The notes below the pieces were generated by a model. That model did no database searches. It saw nothing but the letters and a program-made list of their open reading frames with translations, and was not told the DNA's origin. This document shows positions 9,859 through 18,500 of a stretch of DNA of 64,000 nt, in pieces. Position numbers and translations under genes: made by a program. Source of the stretch: Hyphomicrobiales bacterium (lineage in GTDB: Bacteria > Pseudomonadota > Alphaproteobacteria > Rhizobiales > Xanthobacteraceae); NCBI GenBank assembly GCA_009377755.1, contig WHTM01000002.1, forward strand, positions 124,001-188,000. The letters run 5' to 3'. Within the stretch, counting starts at the first letter, position 1. Each line of letters opens with the position of its first letter.

Positions 9859-10691
9859 GGATTTGAATCCTTCGGAGGGCTGGCCACAACGATCAGTTCA
9901 CGCAATCGCTGCGTCAACGCGACAAACCTCGGGTCGAATGATATTGCGATCGTACGCGGACGCGGAAACAGCACGATCGTGTCGTCGATGATGCGGCCCG
10001 GTCTTGCCTGCATGACGCAGATGCGGTTGGCGAGATACGCGGCCTCCTTGAGATCGTGAGTCACCAACAGAACGGTCGGCCGGTGTGCGATCCAAAGTTC
10101 CTGCATGATCGCCCACAATTCCTCGCGCGTGAACTGGTCGAGCGCGCCAAAGGGCTCGTCGAGCATGAGCAATTGCGGCTCATGTACGAGAGCGCGGCAC
10201 AGCGACGCGCGCTGCATCATCCCGCCCGAAAGTTGCCACGGATACTTGCTGCCGAATCCTCCGAGGCCGACCTGATCGAGCAACGCATCGACGCGGTCGC
10301 GGAACTCGGTCCTGCGCTTGGCATGGTATTCCTGCCGGAACGGTGGCACGATCTTGAGCGGAAGCATGACATTGTCGCGCAACGTCAGCCACGGCAGCAG
10401 CGTTGGATTCTGGAAGGCAATGCCGACACGGACCGGTTCTGCGCCGACCTCGCGGCCGGCAACGAATACGTATCCGCTCGACGCAGTGAGCAGACCTGTC
10501 ACCAACTTCAGGATGGTCGATTTTCCGCAGCCGGACGGGCCGACGAGTGCGATGAAGTCGCCTTTGTCGATCTTGAGGTTCGTCTCGTCGAGAGCTTTGA
10601 CCTGACGGTCATCGCGCCCATAAGTATGGGTCACCCTTTCGAGAGCGACGTAGGTCTCGGCATGGGGCGGAGCCGACGGTGGTGCAAGCAT
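9855..10691 (-). CDS. ABC transporter ATP-binding protein (SsuB/ThiZ type)
   Basis: A 278-residue ATPase. Walker A is GPSGCGKST, signature LSGGMMQRASLCRAL, Walker B LLMLDEPFGALD, and H-loop VTHDLKEA. The open frame continues upstream, but the ATG at 10691 forms a TGATG junction with the end of the preceding amidohydrolase and starts MLAPPSAPPH, so this is the likely start. It ends in a GTGA overlap with the permease. The tail KDSNP is short, with no extra regulatory domain. Confidence 0.88.
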   Translation of the reverse strand: MLAPPSAPPHAETYVALERVTHTYGRDDRQVKALDETNLKIDKGDFIALVGPSGCGKSTILKLVTGLLTASSGYVFVAGREVGAEPVRVGIAFQNPTLLPWLTLRDNVMLPLKIVPPFRQEYHAKRRTEFRDRVDALLDQVGLGGFGSKYPWQLSGGMMQRASLCRALVHEPQLLMLDEPFGALDQFTREELWAIMQELWIAHRPTVLLVTHDLKEAAYLANRICVMQARPGRIIDDTIVLFPRPRTIAISFDPRFVALTQRLRELIVVASPPKDSNP

Positions 10692-12157
10692 CAGGCCGTC
10701 TCGTTCACAGGACTGCGGGCGGATGGGGATTGCAGGATGCGGCTCATCGACTGGTCGATGTTGCGTGGCTTGGGCTCCGGCATCGCCTGGATGGAGTGAA
10801 TGGAGCGGCCCCATCCCCGTGTTTCGGCGATGAGGGCGCGGTCGCGCATCACGAAGCGGCCGCGCACCAGTGTATGGACGGGTTGGCCAACGACCTTGCG
10901 ACCGTTCCAGGGAGTAATCCTGGAGCGCGACTGGAGCTTGGCGTCATCGAGGACCCATTTGCGCCCCAGATCGATGATCGCGATGTCAACGTCGGAACCC
11001 GGCGCAATCGCGCCTTTGCGCGGATACAACCCCCAGACCTTAGCCGGATTGACCGCGCTCCAGCGCACGTAATCGCAGATGCTGGCGCGGCCCGCATTGA
11101 CTTCGGTGAGCATCAGCGGCATCTGCGACTCGACGCCGGGGAATCCACAATCGACGGTCCAGATGTCGTTGCGGGTCTTTTCGTCGATCGCGTGCGGTGC
11201 GTGATCGGTCGCGACCAGATCGATCGTGTTGTCGGCCAGTGCGGCCCAAAGCGGTTCCTGATTGCGGGGCTCGCGCACCGGCGGATTGACGCGAATGATG
11301 CCGGTGAGGCGATCGTAGTCGTCCGTCGAGAGAAAGAGATACTGTGGACAGGTCTCTCCGGTGATGTCGACGCCGCGCGCCTTGGCGTCGCGCAGCGGAC
11401 GCAATTCCTCGGCAGATGAGATATGCAGGATGTGAATCCGGGCGCCGGTCCACTCCGCAATCGCCGCTGCACGGCTCACCGCCTCGATCGCGACGACCGC
11501 TGGGCGAGCGGCCAGATGCGCAAGCGGATCAGTCCGCCCGGCGGCCCGCATCCGGCTCTCACGCCGCTCCATGATCGAGTTTGTCTCCGCATGCAGGGAA
11601 ATCCGCTTCCCGGTCGGGGCAACCACCTCGAACGCTTCGAGCATCGCCCCGGTGGACGGTGTCGGAATCTTCCCGAACGTGTTGCCCATATAGAGCTTGA
11701 AGCCGATGATCCCGCCGCCGACGAGCGCCGGGACGTGCTCGATCGTGTCATCGCCGAGCAGGCCGTAGAGGCCGAAGTCCACATGAGCCTTCGCCGACGC
11801 GATTCGATGCTTGGCGGCGAGCGCCTCCGCGGTCCCCGTCGGCGGGATGGTGTTGGGCATGTCGAAGACGGTTGTGACACCGCCGAAAGCCGCCGCGGCG
11901 GTCCCCGACTGCCAATCTTCCTTGTGCGGATAGCCCGGGTCACGAAAATGCACGTGTACGTCGATCGCGCCGGGAAGGATGTGCATCCCGCTCGCATCCA
12001 GGCTCTCTCGGGTGGGCGGCATGGTTTCAGCCGCGCCCACTGCGCGGACGATCCCATCCTTGACGGCGACGCTCGCCGCGATCACCGCGTCCGCAGTGAC
12101 CAGCAATCCGCCATGGATGACAAGATCGGCCGTGATGCCCATCGTTGCCTTGTTCAT
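10691..12157 (-). CDS. Dihydroorotase/allantoinase/dihydropyrimidinase-family cyclic amidohydrolase
   Basis: A 488-residue cytosolic enzyme. The binuclear metal site is visible as DVHVHFRDPG (His68, His70), the carboxylated-lysine motif GFKLYMG (Lys154), SLHAETN, ILHISSAEEL and the catalytic Asp in VATDHAPH. The family opens five- or six-membered cyclic amides such as hydantoin, dihydropyrimidine, allantoin or dihydroorotate. The length and the FRDPG motif favour the allantoinase/dihydroorotase side. ATG 12157 overlaps the SDR stop by 4 bases. A catabolic rather than biosynthetic job is inferred from the transporter and hydrolase neighbours. The last 35 residues are an unusual Pro/Ser-rich tail. 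Confidence 0.87.
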   Translation of the reverse strand: MNKATMGITADLVIHGGLLVTADAVIAASVAVKDGIVRAVGAAETMPPTRESLDASGMHILPGAIDVHVHFRDPGYPHKEDWQSGTAAAAFGGVTTVFDMPNTIPPTGTAEALAAKHRIASAKAHVDFGLYGLLGDDTIEHVPALVGGGIIGFKLYMGNTFGKIPTPSTGAMLEAFEVVAPTGKRISLHAETNSIMERRESRMRAAGRTDPLAHLAARPAVVAIEAVSRAAAIAEWTGARIHILHISSAEELRPLRDAKARGVDITGETCPQYLFLSTDDYDRLTGIIRVNPPVREPRNQEPLWAALADNTIDLVATDHAPHAIDEKTRNDIWTVDCGFPGVESQMPLMLTEVNAGRASICDYVRWSAVNPAKVWGLYPRKGAIAPGSDVDIAIIDLGRKWVLDDAKLQSRSRITPWNGRKVVGQPVHTLVRGRFVMRDRALIAETRGWGRSIHSIQAMPEPKPRNIDQSMSRILQSPSARSPVNETA

Positions 12158-12945
12158 AGCATCGCCCAACCGCCATCGACAGGCAGGTCGATGCCGGTGA
12201 TCTGGCGCGACGCGTCGCTGGCGAGGAACAGGCACGCATTGGCGATATCGGCATCGGTGGAGACGCGCTTGAGTGCATAGTCGCTGGCGTGCCGCGTGAT
12301 CGCCTCTTCGGTCGAAATACCGAGGCGCTGCGCCATGTCCGCGCAGACCTTGTCGCGAAAGCGCGGCCCGTCGACCATGCCGGGGGCAACACAGTTGACG
12401 TTGATGTTGTAGGAGCCGACCTCGAGCGCGAAGCTTTTGGTGATTCCGCGCAAGCCCCACTTCGACGCGGAATAAGCCATCCGCCCCGCGCGTCCGCGCA
12501 TTCCGAACGTTCCACCGACATTGACGATCTTGCCGTATTGCTGATGCATCATGGTTGGCAGCACCGCGCGCATGGTGTGGAAGCAGCCGTTCATGTTGAG
12601 CTTGACGATGTCGTCGAACTCCTGCGGAGACGTTTGCACACCAGTCTTGCCGATCGGACCCGAACCACCCGCGACATTCACCAGGATGTCGATGCGTCCA
12701 TATTTTATCTTCGCCGCATCCGCGGCGCGGTCACATTGATCAGCCTCCGTGAGATCGCAAGGAATGACGATGGCCTCGGCGCCGGCAACCTGTATCTCGT
12801 CGGCAACACAGGTGATCGTCGCCGTATCGCGGCCGACCAGGGCGAGGCGAGCACCTTCGTCTGCAAAGGCCTTCGTGATGGCGGGGCCCATCCCCTTTGC
12901 AGCGCCGGTTATCAAGGCAACCCGCCCCTTGAGCATGAGATCCAT
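12154..12945 (-). CDS. Short-chain dehydrogenase/reductase (SDR)
   Basis: A 263-residue classical SDR. The cofactor motif TGAAKGMG is near the N-terminus, NVAGGSG replaces the usual NNAG, and the catalytic YSASK is present. The residue 13 positions before the catalytic Tyr, normally Ser, is Gly (VNVGGTFG), with Thr next to it. The tail DLPVDGGW is typical. ATG 12945 is chosen because CAGGACC lies just upstream; an upstream extension of ten codons is possible. It would oxidise or reduce a hydroxyl/keto group on a ring intermediate; the substrate is unknown. It is joined to the amidohydrolase by an ATGA overlap. Confidence 0.86.
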   Translation of the reverse strand: MDLMLKGRVALITGAAKGMGPAITKAFADEGARLALVGRDTATITCVADEIQVAGAEAIVIPCDLTEADQCDRAADAAKIKYGRIDILVNVAGGSGPIGKTGVQTSPQEFDDIVKLNMNGCFHTMRAVLPTMMHQQYGKIVNVGGTFGMRGRAGRMAYSASKWGLRGITKSFALEVGSYNINVNCVAPGMVDGPRFRDKVCADMAQRLGISTEEAITRHASDYALKRVSTDADIANACLFLASDASRQITGIDLPVDGGWAML

Positions 12946-13026
12946 CGTTGGTCCTGTTCCTGCCCGGCCAAGCACAGCATGGGTGCGAGCTCACTGCTAC
13001 GTGCCGCAGCGGTTCGCGAACGCGCA

Positions 13027-14064
13027 TCAGAACAACTTCTTCGGAAGGTCCTTGGCGGGCGGTAGGAAGGCGGCGGTAAAGATCTCGCCGATCGACGGCG
13101 TTCGCGGCAGATTGTTGGCCTCGACCAAGATATCGATCGACTTCTTCAACCGCTCCGGATCGACGCTGCCGAGACCGATCTTCGCGATTTCCGGATGATT
13201 CATCTCATCCTCGAGGGTGGCGACGAAGCGTTCGCGCTCGACGGGAGTCTTGATCAGGGGCTCGCGCTTTGCCACCGCCGCAACCGCGCCATCGAGATCC
13301 TTCAGCGAATCCAGCAGACCCTGATTGATTGCCCTTATCAGCCCCCTGACCGCCTCGGGCTTCTCCTTCACCAGTTGCCTCGAAACGATGATGGCGTTGG
13401 AATAAAGATCCATCCCGTAGTGGCCGTACTTGATATAGCGAATCTTGTCGTCACCGATGCCGATCAGCTTGGCGGAAAAGCGGATCGTGTTGACGTAACC
13501 GAAAGTGCCGTCGACCTGACCCTGCATCAGCATCTGCTCGCGCAGGTTCGGCTGGAAGTTCGTCATCTTGACTTTGCTGCAGTCGATCTTGGCGACCTTG
13601 CAGAATGCAGGAAACAGCTTAAGCGCGCCGTCGTTGGCCGCGCCGCCAAGCGTCTTGCCTTCCAGATCCTTGGGCGACCTGATGGGGCTATCCGACTTCA
13701 CCGCGATCGTGAACGGCGGCTGATTGAACATCACATAGACGGCGACCGGCGCGATTTCCGGCCTCTTCGCCGCCAATTCGATGAGTGCGTTGATATCGCC
13801 GAAGCCGATGTCATAGGTGCCGTTTGCGACCAGCGGCACGGCGGCGCCCGAGCCGTTGCCTTGATCCATTGTGATCTCAAGGCCTTCCTTCTTGAAATAC
13901 CCGCGGTCCTCCGCAAGGAAGAACATTCCTTGCGGACCCTGGTATTTCCAGTTGAGGACCATCTTGAGCTTGGTCTGCGCGTGTGCGGGGCTAACGATGA
14001 TCGGACTCGTAAGGCCCGCAACGACGGTCAACGCGAGGAACAAGGATCGTGCCGGTGATGTCAT
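13027..14064 (-). CDS. ABC transporter substrate-binding protein (NMT1/THI5 type), first gene of operon
   Basis: A 345-residue periplasmic protein with signal peptide (MTSPARSLFLALTVV, cleavage near PAHAQTK). The motifs VLNWKYQGPQGMFFLAEDRG and GNGSGAAVPLVANGTYDIG parallel the second binding protein of the same operon (8023-9054). CAGGAGT stands 6 bases before ATG 14064. It lies 81 bases upstream of the SDR. Only one permease/ATPase pair is present in this operon, so two binding proteins may feed one channel, or this one may serve a transporter elsewhere. Confidence 0.87.
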   Translation of the reverse strand: MTSPARSLFLALTVVAGLTSPIIVSPAHAQTKLKMVLNWKYQGPQGMFFLAEDRGYFKKEGLEITMDQGNGSGAAVPLVANGTYDIGFGDINALIELAAKRPEIAPVAVYVMFNQPPFTIAVKSDSPIRSPKDLEGKTLGGAANDGALKLFPAFCKVAKIDCSKVKMTNFQPNLREQMLMQGQVDGTFGYVNTIRFSAKLIGIGDDKIRYIKYGHYGMDLYSNAIIVSRQLVKEKPEAVRGLIRAINQGLLDSLKDLDGAVAAVAKREPLIKTPVERERFVATLEDEMNHPEIAKIGLGSVDPERLKKSIDILVEANNLPRTPSIGEIFTAAFLPPAKDLPKKLF

Positions 14065-14369
14065 TGTGCACTCCTGACAGAGGTTCGCGGTTCTGCGGAT
14101 AGTGGCGCCGGATCCGGCACTCCGATCGCCGAGAGGTGGGCTTTCGTGTCACGCTGTTTCCGATGGCGCGCAAACAGGAACGCCGCTGCTCACGCCGTAG
14201 GCGCGCGGCGCTCAATCTTTGGTCACTTGCCCGGCAAATCATGGGATCCAAGGATCCGTGCGCCGTCCATATGCGAACGAGGTCTGCGAACGAGATTTGC
14301 AGCCGGAGTTTGCAGGCGCCTGCGCCCACATAGTTTCTCACTGCAATCCGCGTGCCTCGCCGTCGAACG

Positions 14370-14447
14370 CTAGTGTGGCGGATTTGACGTTCCTACCAGC
14401 ATTGCGGCGAGCCCTTCGTAGGAACGTCAAATCCAAAGCCACACTAG
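14370..14447. repeat. Long inverted repeat, type 1 (CTAGTGTGGC hairpin)
   Basis: The left arm (14370-14395) and the reverse complement of the right arm (14419-14447) match exactly except for a 3-base TTT bulge in the right arm. Both ends are CTAGTGTGGC/GCCACACTAG. The loop is about 23 bases. A related but degenerate left arm and loop recur at 28406. The type resembles REP/BIME intergenic elements. Confidence 0.85.
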
Positions 14448-14460
14448 AATCATATAGTTG

Positions 14461-14536
14461 CTAGTGTCCCTTTGGTTCCGACGTTCGTACGAGCGCGTGC
14501 TGCAATGGGATACGAACGTCGGAACCGGGACACTAG
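14461..14536. repeat. Long inverted repeat, type 2 (CTAGTGTCCC hairpin)
   Basis: The left arm (14461-14489) and the reverse complement of the right arm (14511-14536) are identical except for a TTT insertion in the left arm, at the same relative place where the type 1 hairpin has its bulge. The ends are CTAGTGTCCC/GGGACACTAG. It lies 13 bases from the type 1 hairpin. A diverged relative is at 28461-28534. Confidence 0.85.
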
Positions 14537-14618
14537 CGCAATCAAGTGCTCACATCTGCCGCCGATTTCTTGCTAGTGTGATGTCGAAAATGCATCACCA
14601 AACCGGTAGGCCAACGCC

Positions 14619-15572
14619 GTGAAGCACTTACGCATCCTTCGGTACGTCGACGAGGTCGCGCGGGCGGGGTCGATCCGCAAGGCGGCGGATCACCTCAACG
14701 TCACCGCGTCCGCGGTCAATCGCCGTATAATGGACCTCGAGGACGAACTCGGAGCGGCGCTGTTCGAACGGCGGCCGCGCGGGGTGCGGCTTACCTCCGC
14801 CGGCGAGTTGTTCGTGCACTACCTGCGTGAGCAGGAAGGCAACGTCGAGCGGATGAAGTCGCAGGTCGAGGACCTCAAGGGACTACGGCGCGGTACGGTT
14901 CGTATTGCATGCAGCCAGGCTCTGGCGCTGGAATTCCTGCCGCGCGAAATTGCCGATTTTCGCCGCCGGTACCCCAACGTATCCTTCGAAGTCAAAGTGT
15001 TCGACCACGAGCAGGCTATGGTCGCGCTTGCCGCCTATGACGTCGACCTCGTGCTGGTGTTCCGCCCGCCGTATCTTGCCAGTTTCCAACCATTGATGAC
15101 GCTTGAGCAGCGCCTCGTCGCAGTGATGCGGTCGGATCATCCTTTGTCCCGCCGGCGGCACTTGCGGTTGCGCGATTGCGCCGCCTATCCGGTCGCTTTG
15201 GCGGAACGCAGCATCGGCGGCCGACAATTGCTGGAGGAGATCATCACCCGCACCGGGGTAAGCTTTCAGATCGCGGCCGAGTCGAATTCGTTCGAGATGC
15301 TGCGCGGGCTGGTAACATATGCGGGCCTGATCTCGTTCCAAATCCGGATTGGAACGCTGTCACGGGGCAGGAAATACGGGCTGGTTGCACGCGACATTGA
15401 TGACCGCGATGTCCCGAGGGCCAACCTCGTGCTCGGGCAATTGCGGGCGCGCAATCTGTCGGTCCCAGCAGCAGTGTTTGCCGAGCGGCTCACGCGCGTC
15501 CTGGAAGGCATGCGTACGGATGCGGGCCGACCTGGGGCAACGCTTTCGCCGCGGCGACCGAAATCGGCTTGA
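14619..15572 (+). CDS. LysR-family transcriptional regulator
   Basis: A 317-residue regulator. The N-terminal winged helix is clear (YVDEVARAGSIRKAADHLNV, SAVNRRIMDLEDELGAALFE), followed by LTSAGELFVHYL and a periplasmic-binding-like effector domain (VRIACSQALALEFLPREI). The start is GTG 14619. It stands divergent to the eight-gene ring operon and 164 bases before the URC1-like gene, so it could control either or both. The last 20 residues are basic and low in conservation. Confidence 0.88.
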   Translation: MKHLRILRYVDEVARAGSIRKAADHLNVTASAVNRRIMDLEDELGAALFERRPRGVRLTSAGELFVHYLREQEGNVERMKSQVEDLKGLRRGTVRIACSQALALEFLPREIADFRRRYPNVSFEVKVFDHEQAMVALAAYDVDLVLVFRPPYLASFQPLMTLEQRLVAVMRSDHPLSRRRHLRLRDCAAYPVALAERSIGGRQLLEEIITRTGVSFQIAAESNSFEMLRGLVTYAGLISFQIRIGTLSRGRKYGLVARDIDDRDVPRANLVLGQLRARNLSVPAAVFAERLTRVLEGMRTDAGRPGATLSPRRPKSA

Positions 15573-15736
15573 AGCCCTGCCACAGCATTGTGATATCGAT
15601 GATGCGCGAATTACCTTGCGCAAGGTGCTGCTGGCAATTATTCTGTGCGTTTTTTCGCGGTCCAAGTCGCCGGGCTTGCGATCGCAACTAACGCACAGGC
15701 GTGGTGCCTGTGTCGACGTGCGTGGAGTGTCAACGA

Positions 15737-16969
15737 ATGATTCCGGTATCTGGCCCAGAGGTCGAACGTCCCTCAACATTGGTGCAAGGCGTGCTGCCTG
15801 CGACTCACGCGACAGATAGACCGCCCTTGCGATGGGGCGCCGCAACCGCCGCGTTGCGAGGGCCGATCGTGGCCACCTTGCGCAATATCAGCCATCGCAA
15901 CGTCATTGGAACCCATGCCGGCGGGTATTCCGTATACCGCGCGCTTGCCATTGCCGCGCGGACGCTCGCGCCGGACCATGTCGCCGATCTGTCGGACACC
16001 GCCCCAGCGAATCATATTGGTCCGTATCCGCAATGGGCCGACCCACGCAAGATCGTGTCGATCGATCCGTGGGGCCATCTGATCGGTACTGTATTTCGCG
16101 AATATCTGGATGGCGGCCACGACATCAGGCCGACCATCGCGGTGACGCGGGCGCATATCGACATTCCGGAAATCAGAGCCGCCGTCGAAGCCGGAAGGGT
16201 TCGGCGCGACGGCGTGGTCGTCTCGGCGCGTGGCAGCGTGCGCGTGATGAAGGCGGCGATCGACCCGGTGTGGTACCTGCCCGGTATTGCGGAGCGTTTC
16301 GGCATCGGCGAATCCGAACTGCGGCGCGACCTGCACGAGCAGACTGCGGGCATGTATCCGGAACTCGTTACCCATGGCGATCTCAAGGTCTTTCTGCCGC
16401 CGATCGGGGGCACGACGGTGTACTGCTTCGGCGATCCGGACAAGCTCGGCGACGAGCGGACCCCGGTGGCTTGTCGTGTGCACGACGAGTGCAACGGCTC
16501 CGATGTCTTCGGTTCCGATATCTGCACCTGCCGTCCATATCTTGCCCATGGCATCGAAATTTGCATCGAGACCGCGCAGGCCGGCGGCGTCGGTCTCGTC
16601 GTCTACAATCGCAAGGAAGGCAGAGCGCTCGGCGAGGTGACCAAATTTCTCGTGTACAACGCGCGCAAGCGCCAGCAGGATGGTGATCGAGCGGACGCGT
16701 ATTTCAAGCGGACCGAATGCGTGGCAGGCGTCGAGGACATGCGTTTCCAGGACCTGATGCCGGATGTCCTGCATTGGCTCGGCGTCACGCGCATCTATCG
16801 CTTCGTCTCCATGAGCAACATGAAGCGCGACGCGCTCATTCGCCAAGGCATCGCCATCGACGAGCAGGTGCCGCTCCCCGAGGATATGATTCCGGCCGCG
16901 GCCCGTATCGAGATCGAAGCAAAGATTTCCGCTGGATACTTTGCCGGCGGACGGCCATCGACCGATTAG
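15737..16969 (+). CDS. GTP cyclohydrolase II-like protein, URC1-type (uracil catabolism)
   Basis: A 410-residue RibA-family protein, about twice the size of biosynthetic GTP cyclohydrolase II because of a long N-terminal domain (residues 1-220). The zinc site is intact: RVHDECNGSDVFGSDICTC gives Cys-x10-Cys-x-Cys near residues 250-263. The following VVYNRKEGRALGEVTK replaces the usual QEGRGIG motif with KEGRALG. The protein lacks a RibB half and is fused to nothing else. In yeast Lachancea kluyveri a homologue (URC1) acts in a non-reductive uracil breakdown route with URC4. The immediately following DUF1688 gene makes that assignment strong. ATG 15737 has GGAG nine bases upstream; an in-frame GTG at 15701 is an alternative. 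Confidence 0.85.
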   Translation: MIPVSGPEVERPSTLVQGVLPATHATDRPPLRWGAATAALRGPIVATLRNISHRNVIGTHAGGYSVYRALAIAARTLAPDHVADLSDTAPANHIGPYPQWADPRKIVSIDPWGHLIGTVFREYLDGGHDIRPTIAVTRAHIDIPEIRAAVEAGRVRRDGVVVSARGSVRVMKAAIDPVWYLPGIAERFGIGESELRRDLHEQTAGMYPELVTHGDLKVFLPPIGGTTVYCFGDPDKLGDERTPVACRVHDECNGSDVFGSDICTCRPYLAHGIEICIETAQAGGVGLVVYNRKEGRALGEVTKFLVYNARKRQQDGDRADAYFKRTECVAGVEDMRFQDLMPDVLHWLGVTRIYRFVSMSNMKRDALIRQGIAIDEQVPLPEDMIPAAARIEIEAKISAGYFAGGRPSTD

Positions 16970-16970
16970 A

Positions 16971-18251
16971 ATGATGCAGGACCTTCTCCAGGGGACGGCC
17001 GCGACGCCACGTCCTCAAAATGATACGCAATCGTCGGAGCTTCTGACATTGCGGAACGCCGCTGCCGTGCGGGAGCGCTGCAAATGCATATATGACTGGG
17101 TCGCCGACCGGCATTCGCCATACTTTGCGCTCGATACCGGGCGGCTTGACGACGTCGCGCGATACGTCGCCGACGTCACCCGCGAAGCTTACCCTGACCT
17201 GTTGATCCCGTATCACAGTCGCTGGCGGCATTTCTGCGCGGATGGAGTTGATCGTTGGCAGGGCATCACCGAACGCGTCGCCGCCGAAGGGCCGATCGAA
17301 TTGGCGCGCACGGCTGTCGATCTCGCTGTGGTCAGTGTGTTGCTCGACGCCGGCGCTGGCGACGCCTGGCGTTATCGCGATCCCGAGAGCAACCGCATCC
17401 AAGCGCGCTCCGAGGGTCTCGCGATCGCCAGCATCGACATGTTCAAAGCCGGCTGTTTCTCGTCGGATCCAGCATGGCCCTGGCGCGTCGACCACGTGGC
17501 GCTGAAGCAATTCAATGCCGTGACGCTCGGGCGTGGCCTTCAGGTTGCAGCCGACAACCCGCTGGTTGGGCTGGATCAACGTACGGCATTGCTGCAGCGG
17601 CTTGGTCGCGCCTTGGCGAGCCAGCCGGCGTTGTTCGGCACAAGCCTCGCCCGGCCGGGACATCTCGTCGACCATTTCATCCGGTGTTCGCCGCAAGGAC
17701 GCGTGACGGCTTCTGACCTTTTGACCACGCTGCTCGATGCCTTCCCGGCAATCTGGCCCTCCGGCCTCATTGTGGAGGGGTTTCCGATCGGTGATGCGGG
17801 CCGGCATCCCGCCGTGTGCACCGGCGATCAAAGCGACGGAATTGTACCGTTCCATAAGCTATCACAATGGTTAGTCTACTCGCTGATTGAGCCGCTCGAG
17901 ATGGCGGGGCTGCAGGTTGACGGCGTCGAGCAGCTCACGGCGTTGGCCGAATATCGCAACGGCGGCCTGCTGGTGGATTTCGGTGTCATTCGCGCCCGCC
18001 AACAACTCGATCCTCGCACGCGCTGGGAGGTCGGCTCGCAGTTCGTCGTCGAATGGCGTGCGTTGACGGTCGCGCTGATGGACCAATTGCTGACCAACGT
18101 CCGCGACATCCTGAAGGTCGGCGCTTCGTTTCAGATGCCACAGTTGCTGCAAGGCGGAACCTGGAGCGCGGGGCGGAAGATTGCGTTGACCTTGCGTCCA
18201 CCACTCGGTCCTTCCCCCATTTCCATCGCCGCCGACGGAAGCGTATTGTGA
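16971..18251 (+). CDS. DUF1688 protein, URC4-type (uracil catabolism)
   Basis: A 426-residue cytosolic protein of the DUF1688 family. Recognisable blocks include a CIYDWVADRHSPYFALD segment, LLIPYHSRWRHF, GRGLQVAADNPLVGLDQR and VPFHKLSQWLVYSLIEP. The yeast counterpart URC4 is needed for uracil use as nitrogen source and acts with URC1 on a ribosylurea-type intermediate (family knowledge); its exact chemistry is unsettled. The gene begins one base after the URC1-like stop, so translation is probably coupled. ATG 16974 is an equally possible start. Confidence 0.85.
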   Translation: MMQDLLQGTAATPRPQNDTQSSELLTLRNAAAVRERCKCIYDWVADRHSPYFALDTGRLDDVARYVADVTREAYPDLLIPYHSRWRHFCADGVDRWQGITERVAAEGPIELARTAVDLAVVSVLLDAGAGDAWRYRDPESNRIQARSEGLAIASIDMFKAGCFSSDPAWPWRVDHVALKQFNAVTLGRGLQVAADNPLVGLDQRTALLQRLGRALASQPALFGTSLARPGHLVDHFIRCSPQGRVTASDLLTTLLDAFPAIWPSGLIVEGFPIGDAGRHPAVCTGDQSDGIVPFHKLSQWLVYSLIEPLEMAGLQVDGVEQLTALAEYRNGGLLVDFGVIRARQQLDPRTRWEVGSQFVVEWRALTVALMDQLLTNVRDILKVGASFQMPQLLQGGTWSAGRKIALTLRPPLGPSPISIAADGSVL

Positions 18252-18500
18252 TTTAGGCTAACCGCATGCATCCCAGTTGGAGCGACTTGCCGAGGCGTTG
18301 GATATCGCCAGTACACCGCGGAAATCCAGGCTTCTTCGTCGAAACCTACCCAAAGGACTCGGACGACCGGTCAGCCTTCACGAGTCTCCAATTGCCGCGT
18401 GATGCCTTGCCGCAAGCACCTAAGCCTCGGTCCTTCTACGAAAGGATGGTTCTTGACTATAGGCGCAACATCCGTGACCGCAGACCAACTGGACGTCCTC

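Larger units (their letters stand above)
14065..14618. promoter_or_regulatory. Divergent promoter region with hairpin repeats
   Basis: This 554-base gap separates the eight-gene minus operon from the divergent LysR gene. It holds a perfect 12-base palindrome (GCCGGATCCGGC, 14108-14119) 44 bases upstream of the binding-protein ATG, which is a candidate operator. It also holds two long hairpins (14370-14447 and 14461-14536) and a lone CTAGTGTG at 14573 just before the LysR gene. No convincing gene was found in any frame. A LysR protein commonly controls the gene divergent to it, so this is the likeliest place for its binding sites. Confidence 0.5.

Noticed and set aside
10692-10814. Upstream extension of the ABC ATPase to a start at 10814
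   Set aside because: The added 41 residues fall inside the preceding amidohydrolase gene and are not conserved; the TGATG junction marks the start.
14136-14464. Several short overlapping plus-strand frames before the hairpins
   Set aside because: They overlap one another in all frames, run into the inverted repeats and lack ribosome-binding sites.
14370-14536. Hairpins as intrinsic terminators
   Set aside because: They lie upstream of both flanking genes (divergent promoter), the loops are large and no T-tract follows, so a repeat element explains them better.
15773-16846. 357-codon open frame on the minus strand opposite the URC1-like gene
   Set aside because: It is the mirror of a strongly motif-supported gene; no start signal or family features.
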